35,512 bases of DNA from SLJK01 sp964567295 (GTDB lineage Bacteria > Bacillota > Dethiobacteria > DTU022 > UBA8154): NCBI GenBank assembly GCA_964567295.1, contig CAZMLU010000012.1, positions 1-35,512 on the forward strand, read 5' to 3'. This document shows, piece by piece, positions 31,886 through 35,512 of this stretch. The notes below the pieces were generated by a model. It saw only the letters and a program-made list of their open reading frames with translations, made no database searches and had not been told where the DNA came from. Made by a program: the position numbers and the translations under genes. Within the stretch, counting starts at the first letter, position 1, and each line of letters begins with the position of its first letter.

Positions 31886-32002
31886 AGAAGCGAAGCACTG
31901 AGGAATACAAGGTAGAACGGTAAACTTATATAATTCGGGGGCTATTCCGCGAAGCACGGTAATACGGATGCCTCAAAAAACTAAGAGAGGTGTCTTCAAA
32001 TC

Positions 32003-33019
32003 ATGTCCAATATAAACCCTTTAAATATTCTGGTTGTTTTACAGCCTGGCCTTGGTACTCCTGATGAATACGAAGAATTGATAAAAGAGCGCTTTCCAGA
32101 AAAAGTAGCTAATGGAGAAATTCGTATCAGGTTGTCTCAAAATGGATCGGATATTCCTGATGAATGGTTAGATACGCATATCATAGGCACGGGTATGATA
32201 GTAGACAAAGTGCCAGAAATGAAAGATTTACAGTGGATAATGACTTTTAGCGCTGGGTTTGACCACTGGGCAAAGTTTGGTAAAATTCCGAATCACGTTT
32301 CTTTAACTAATCTTCCTGGTGGTTCTGGCATTCCTGTTGCAGAGTATACAATTGGTTTGATGCTATATCTTGCCAAAAAATATAACAAGGTTTGGGAAAA
32401 CCAAAAACAGAAAAAATTTATTCGTATCCGTGGGGAAGAGCTGTACGGAAAAACTTTAGGTATCATAGGTTTGGGTGGTATCGGCCGTGAAATTGCAAAG
32501 AGAGCCAAAGGTTTTGAGATGCGTGTAATCGGTACTGATATACAAATAATGGATTTGCCCTATGTGGATGAAATGTATCTTAATGAGAAAGTAGATGATG
32601 TAATCGCCCAAAGCGATTTTGTCGTGCTTTCCTGTCCAGAAACCCCTGAAACGTTAGGGATGATGAATGAAAGGCGATTTAAACTGATGAAAAACACTGC
32701 CTATCTAATCAACTGTGCTCGCGGTTCACTGATTATTAAAGAGGATCTGGTAAAAGCTCTAAATGAGGAATGGATAGCAGGAGCAGCCAATGATACGCAG
32801 TGGATTAAAAATCCTCTTCCCTCGTTTCTCCCACCTGAAGATGAACTCTGGGATGCTAAAAACATAATTATTACTCCACATGTTTCCAGTTGGACTGATA
32901 TGTATGCCCAAAGGTTCGGTGGAGCCTTTGTGGATAATATAGAACGCTTTTTAAATGGTCAGCCTCTAAAAAATATTTGTCCTGGTTTTGAGGGAGAACA
33001 GAATTGGGTAAAAGGATAA
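32003..33019 (+). CDS. D-2-hydroxyacid dehydrogenase family protein, catalytic Glu replaced
   Basis: The 338-residue protein has the NAD-binding GLGGIG at 156-161 with D179 at the end of the second strand (favouring NAD), R240 (NCARGS) and H293 (TPHVSS). The third catalytic residue, the Glu of the family motif EPLP, is Asn here (N270 in IKNPLP), and a longer loop follows before LW. Related enzymes reduce 2-oxo acids to (R)-2-hydroxy acids. The next two genes encode BcrC/BcrB or 2-hydroxyacyl-CoA dehydratase-like subunits, so a supply of (R)-2-hydroxy acid would make sense. The Asn casts doubt on normal activity. Start ATG 32003 has AGAGAGGTG 10 bases ahead. Confidence 0.85.
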   Translation: MSNINPLNILVVLQPGLGTPDEYEELIKERFPEKVANGEIRIRLSQNGSDIPDEWLDTHIIGTGMIVDKVPEMKDLQWIMTFSAGFDHWAKFGKIPNHVSLTNLPGGSGIPVAEYTIGLMLYLAKKYNKVWENQKQKKFIRIRGEELYGKTLGIIGLGGIGREIAKRAKGFEMRVIGTDIQIMDLPYVDEMYLNEKVDDVIAQSDFVVLSCPETPETLGMMNERRFKLMKNTAYLINCARGSLIIKEDLVKALNEEWIAGAANDTQWIKNPLPSFLPPEDELWDAKNIIITPHVSSWTDMYAQRFGGAFVDNIERFLNGQPLKNICPGFEGEQNWVKG

Positions 33020-33092
33020 TTTAATCCCGAGTTTTTGGGCAAGCATTAAATGATAAATGTCTTTAATGTTGTATTTAGAAAGGAGAAAGTAC

Positions 33093-34241
33093 GTGAGCTC
33101 AGAAGTAATAAGCACTTTTAGAACTGCCGCTGAAAACTACGATAAAGATGTTCAACAGTGGAAGAAGACAGTGGGCGGAAAAGTGATCGGATTTCTTCTT
33201 ACAGATGTTCCGGAAGAATTGATTCACGCGGCTGGCTTTTTTCCATACGGTATAAGCGGAGGAAACACGAGGATGGATCTGGCCGATGCTCACCTGCAGT
33301 TTTGGGCCTGTTCTTTCGTCCGCAGTAGTCTGGCCATGGCCTTGGATGGCAAACTTGATTTTCTGGATGGTTTGGTTATTCCTCATACCTGTGATACAAC
33401 TCGTATGGTTTTAGGAATCTGGAAACATACAAAACCTTTGCCTTTAATGGATAATTTTCGCCTTCCTAAACAAGTGGAACGCCCCAGTGCAAAAAAATAC
33501 CTGGTAGGTGAAATCACCAGGTTTAAAAAACTATTAGAAGAGTTCCGTGGTTTTAAGATTACTGATGAAGAGCTATGGCAAAGTATCAAACTTTATAACA
33601 GCAATAGGGAGATGCTACGCAGGCTTTTTCTTTTACATGAAAAAAAGCCCGAACTTTTGGGTAACAGGGATTTTTACACCATAATAAAAGGTTCTATGAT
33701 AATGCCACGGGAAGAAGTAAATTCCCTGCTGAAGGAACTGCTTGACAGTTTGGAAAACGAGGCAAAAAAAATATCCACAGACAATAATAAGCTTCGTATA
33801 GTGATCTCCGGTACGTTTATAGAGCCCATGGAGATTCTGGATTATTTTGAGGAAAGCAACGGAGTGATTGTCGCTGATGATTTAAAAAATGGTTTTCGCT
33901 ATATTGAAAGTGATGTGCCGGAAAAGGGTGATCCTGTTGAAGCCCTTGCCGACCGCCAGCGAGCCAGGATTCCTTCAGCCGCATATGATTTCAATAAAAA
34001 TCCTCGTCGAAGTTTTTTGGTCAACATGTCCAGGGAGAAAAAAGCTGACGGGGTGATTTTATTGCATCTTAAGTACTGCGAACCGGAGAATTATGATTAT
34101 TATGATAATTATTTAGCCCTGGAGGCAGCAGGTATTCCCGTTATGCGTATAGAGACTGAGTTTGGAGGGGTAGGTCTTGGCCAATTACGAACCAGGGTGC
34201 AGGCCTTTATGGAAATGGTAGGAGGTGGCGACGGTGACTGA
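33093..34241 (+). CDS. 2-hydroxyacyl-CoA dehydratase / benzoyl-CoA reductase family subunit, BcrC-like
   Basis: The 382-residue protein is one half of a two-subunit [4Fe-4S] enzyme. Three cysteines at the family positions are C73 (FWACSFVRSS), C100 (IPHTCDTTRM) and C329 (HLKYCEPENYD). The HAAGFFPYGI segment at 45-54 is typical of BcrC. Such enzymes use ATP-driven electron transfer from a separate activator to dehydrate (R)-2-hydroxyacyl-CoA or to reduce benzoyl-CoA rings. I choose GTG 33093, with AAAGGAGA 6 bases ahead, over ATG 33057. Its stop overlaps the next gene by 8 bases, so the subunits are made together. Sequence alone does not separate dehydratase from reductase. Confidence 0.85.
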   Translation: MSSEVISTFRTAAENYDKDVQQWKKTVGGKVIGFLLTDVPEELIHAAGFFPYGISGGNTRMDLADAHLQFWACSFVRSSLAMALDGKLDFLDGLVIPHTCDTTRMVLGIWKHTKPLPLMDNFRLPKQVERPSAKKYLVGEITRFKKLLEEFRGFKITDEELWQSIKLYNSNREMLRRLFLLHEKKPELLGNRDFYTIIKGSMIMPREEVNSLLKELLDSLENEAKKISTDNNKLRIVISGTFIEPMEILDYFEESNGVIVADDLKNGFRYIESDVPEKGDPVEALADRQRARIPSAAYDFNKNPRRSFLVNMSREKKADGVILLHLKYCEPENYDYYDNYLALEAAGIPVMRIETEFGGVGLGQLRTRVQAFMEMVGGGDGD

Positions 34242-35445
34242 AAAGAAACCTTTCAAAACAGCAGATTTGATGAAAGAGATGATGAAAGAATATAACAAGG
34301 AGGGTGCCCGGGCTAAGGAAAATGGCGTTCCGGTTGTATGGGTAACTGCGGTATCACCTGTAGAGATTATCTATGCAGCAGGACTTTTTCCTTACTACCC
34401 TGAAAACTTTGGTGCCGTTGCAGCTGCTAAAAAAGTGGCAGATAAACTTTCCCAAGTAGCAGAATCTAAAGGCTACGCACATGATTTGTGCGGTTATGCC
34501 CGCTGTGGCATTGGAGATGCTTATTCTGAAGAACATCCTGTAGGTGAAATTGTGAAACCAGATATTACAATGGTTTGCAACACACAATGCGGCAGCCTTT
34601 CCAAGTGGTTTGAAGTTGCCAGCCGTTTTTATAAAGTGCCCCATTTTGTACTCGATGCACCACAAATTGGCAATGAGCCGGAAGCTCTCATTACCGAATA
34701 TTTTGTAGAACAGCTTTATGAATTGATTGCTTTTATAGAAGAGATTACCGGAAAGCCTTATGATTATGACCGCCTGAACGAAGTTCTTGCTCTTTCCAGT
34801 GAGGCCTGCCGCCTTTGGAATGAGGTTTTGGAAACTGCAGCGTTGAAACCTGCACCTTTTGGTTTTTTTGATGCCTGTTTTCACATGGCCCCTATAGTTA
34901 CAATGCGAGGCACTCAGAAAGCAGTGGATTATTACCGTGCTTTGAAAAACGAACTGGATGAGCGAATTGAGCAAGAAATAAATGCTATACCAAACGAGCG
35001 TTTTAAACTCTATTTTGACCACATCCCCCACTGGCCAAAACTGCGTTGGTTTTCTGAGCTTTTTGCTTCACATGATGCACTGGTAGCGGTTTCACAGTAT
35101 ACTCATTCTTGGGCTTACGATTTTGATCTAAGCCGTCCTATTCATAGTTTGGCTGAACAGTATACTGAGGAGTTTGTAAACCGTTACTTTGATTACAGAA
35201 TAGAACTGAAGAAAAAGCTTATGAAAAAGTATGATGTTGATGGTTTTGTGCTTTTCTCGAACCGTAGTTGTAAGCCCAATGCTTTTGGGCTTTACGATAA
35301 GCGCAATATTATTACTGAAGAAACAGGGCTGCCAGGGGTTGTTTTTGAATCCGACATGTCCGACTTGCGATTTTTCTCCGAGGAACAAATTATTGACAAA
35401 TTGGAGCCTTTTTTTGAACAAATGGAAGCCAAAAAGGAATCTTAA
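34234..35445 (+). CDS. 2-hydroxyacyl-CoA dehydratase / benzoyl-CoA reductase family subunit, BcrB-like
   Basis: The 403-residue partner subunit shows YAHDLCGYARCGIGD (C86, C91), EEHPVGEIVKPDITMVCNTQC (C115, C119) and a late SNRSCKPNAFG Cys, with the HPxGxxxKPD signature typical of BcrB and FldB/HadB-type subunits. Three of these cysteines would hold the cluster, and the extra ones are worth noting. GTG 34234 is chosen as start because AGGAGG (34220-34225) is at the right distance. It overlaps the stop of the BcrC-like gene. No activator ATPase (HgdC/BcrAD/FldI type) and no CoA-transferase lie inside the window, so these must be further right or elsewhere. The product probably acts in the anaerobic cytoplasm. 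Confidence 0.85.
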   Translation: MTEKKPFKTADLMKEMMKEYNKEGARAKENGVPVVWVTAVSPVEIIYAAGLFPYYPENFGAVAAAKKVADKLSQVAESKGYAHDLCGYARCGIGDAYSEEHPVGEIVKPDITMVCNTQCGSLSKWFEVASRFYKVPHFVLDAPQIGNEPEALITEYFVEQLYELIAFIEEITGKPYDYDRLNEVLALSSEACRLWNEVLETAALKPAPFGFFDACFHMAPIVTMRGTQKAVDYYRALKNELDERIEQEINAIPNERFKLYFDHIPHWPKLRWFSELFASHDALVAVSQYTHSWAYDFDLSRPIHSLAEQYTEEFVNRYFDYRIELKKKLMKKYDVDGFVLFSNRSCKPNAFGLYDKRNIITEETGLPGVVFESDMSDLRFFSEEQIIDKLEPFFEQMEAKKES

Positions 35446-35486
35446 TAACTGAAACATTTTTTATTACTTGAAGGGAGGACAAAGAT

Positions 35487-35512
35487 TTGGCGAAGAAGTT
35501 AATGACAGGGAA
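35487..35512 (+). CDS. start of a gene cut by the window edge, possibly a 2-oxoacid:ferredoxin oxidoreductase alpha subunit
   Basis: TTG 35487 follows GGGAGG (35473-35478) and gives MAKKLMTG before the sequence ends. Alpha subunits of 2-oxoacid:ferredoxin oxidoreductases often begin with M-x-K-K-L-M-x-G-N-E-A, which fits all visible residues. Eight residues are too few for a firm call. If right, it would supply reduced ferredoxin for the activator of the enzyme encoded just before it. Confidence 0.35.

Larger units (their letters stand above)
31583..32002 (+). promoter_or_regulatory. long leader/intergenic region with stem-loops and repeated 9-mer
   Basis: This 420-base gap contains a 10-pair stem-loop at 31653-31679 (AATTAAGCAG / CTGTTTAATT), a TATAAT at 31687-31692 without a good -35, a TTCCAG/CTGGAA hairpin at 31726-31748, a 19-codon frame with a good ribosome site (31826-31885), the 9-mer GCGAAGCAC at 31890-31898 and again at 31949-31957, a GGAATA/TATTCC pairing (31902-31907 with 31943-31948), and a bulged hairpin GGGGC...CGGAT-GCCTC (31938-31974). 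The dehydrogenase follows with AGAGAGGTG. No terminator with a T-run was found. Confidence 0.45.

Noticed and set aside
34354..35031. 225-codon minus-strand frame inside the BcrB-like gene
   Set aside because: It is antisense to a clear coding region with intact motifs, and its product is rich in Phe, Ile and Cys with no recognisable fold.

Overview
This 35.5 kb window reads as ordinary bacterial chromosome from a low-GC, anaerobic Firmicute of the Clostridia type. The main evidence is the gene order dprA-topA-trmFO-xerC-hslV-hslU-codY-rpsB-tsf, which is the order known from Bacillus and Clostridia. Supporting evidence is the strong AGGAGG-type ribosome binding sites, consensus sigma-A promoters, frequent TTG and GTG starts, a glutamate 2,3-aminomutase, and oxygen-sensitive-type enzymes (BcrB/BcrC or 2-hydroxyacyl-CoA dehydratase family). 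The species cannot be named from the sequence. No tRNA, rRNA, CRISPR array, insertion sequence or prophage is visible.

Left part (1-9200): two small Cys-rich hypothetical frames, an ADP-ribosylglycohydrolase-like gene, then a probable long transcription unit that starts at a consensus promoter at 1852-1880. It holds cimA (citramalate synthase), a MetE-core-like methionine synthase homologue, three consecutive M42 metallo-aminopeptidase paralogues, and a nitrilase-superfamily amidase. This looks like amino-acid and peptide metabolism.

Middle part (9187-24521): a pantothenate operon (DUF2520 ketopantoate reductase candidate, panB, panC, panD) preceded by an intrinsic terminator that sits between the upstream unit and the first start codon. 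It is followed by a promoter and glutamate 2,3-aminomutase, then the conserved block from dprA to codY, a strong terminator, and rpsB-tsf. The expected pyrH-frr genes are absent after tsf. A gamma-carbonic-anhydrase-like gene and, convergently, a two-component system (soluble GAF histidine kinase plus NarL-type regulator) are found there instead. A degenerate methyltransferase gene lies divergent to the kinase.

Right part (28085-35512): a catabolic-looking cluster of a short-chain dehydrogenase, an SCP2-type thiolase with its DUF35 zinc/OB-fold partner, an ACMSD-type amidohydrolase, a D-2-hydroxyacid dehydrogenase homologue whose catalytic Glu is replaced by Asn, and a BcrC-like/BcrB-like pair. 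The window ends in the first codons of what may be a 2-oxoacid:ferredoxin oxidoreductase alpha subunit. Taken together this suggests anaerobic breakdown of an amino acid, aromatic or related carboxylic acid through CoA thioesters. The substrate cannot be read from the sequence. Two intergenic regions in this part (30598-30673 and 31583-32002) carry strong unexplained RNA-like structure. The right-hand cluster and its leaders are the best candidates for undescribed biology.
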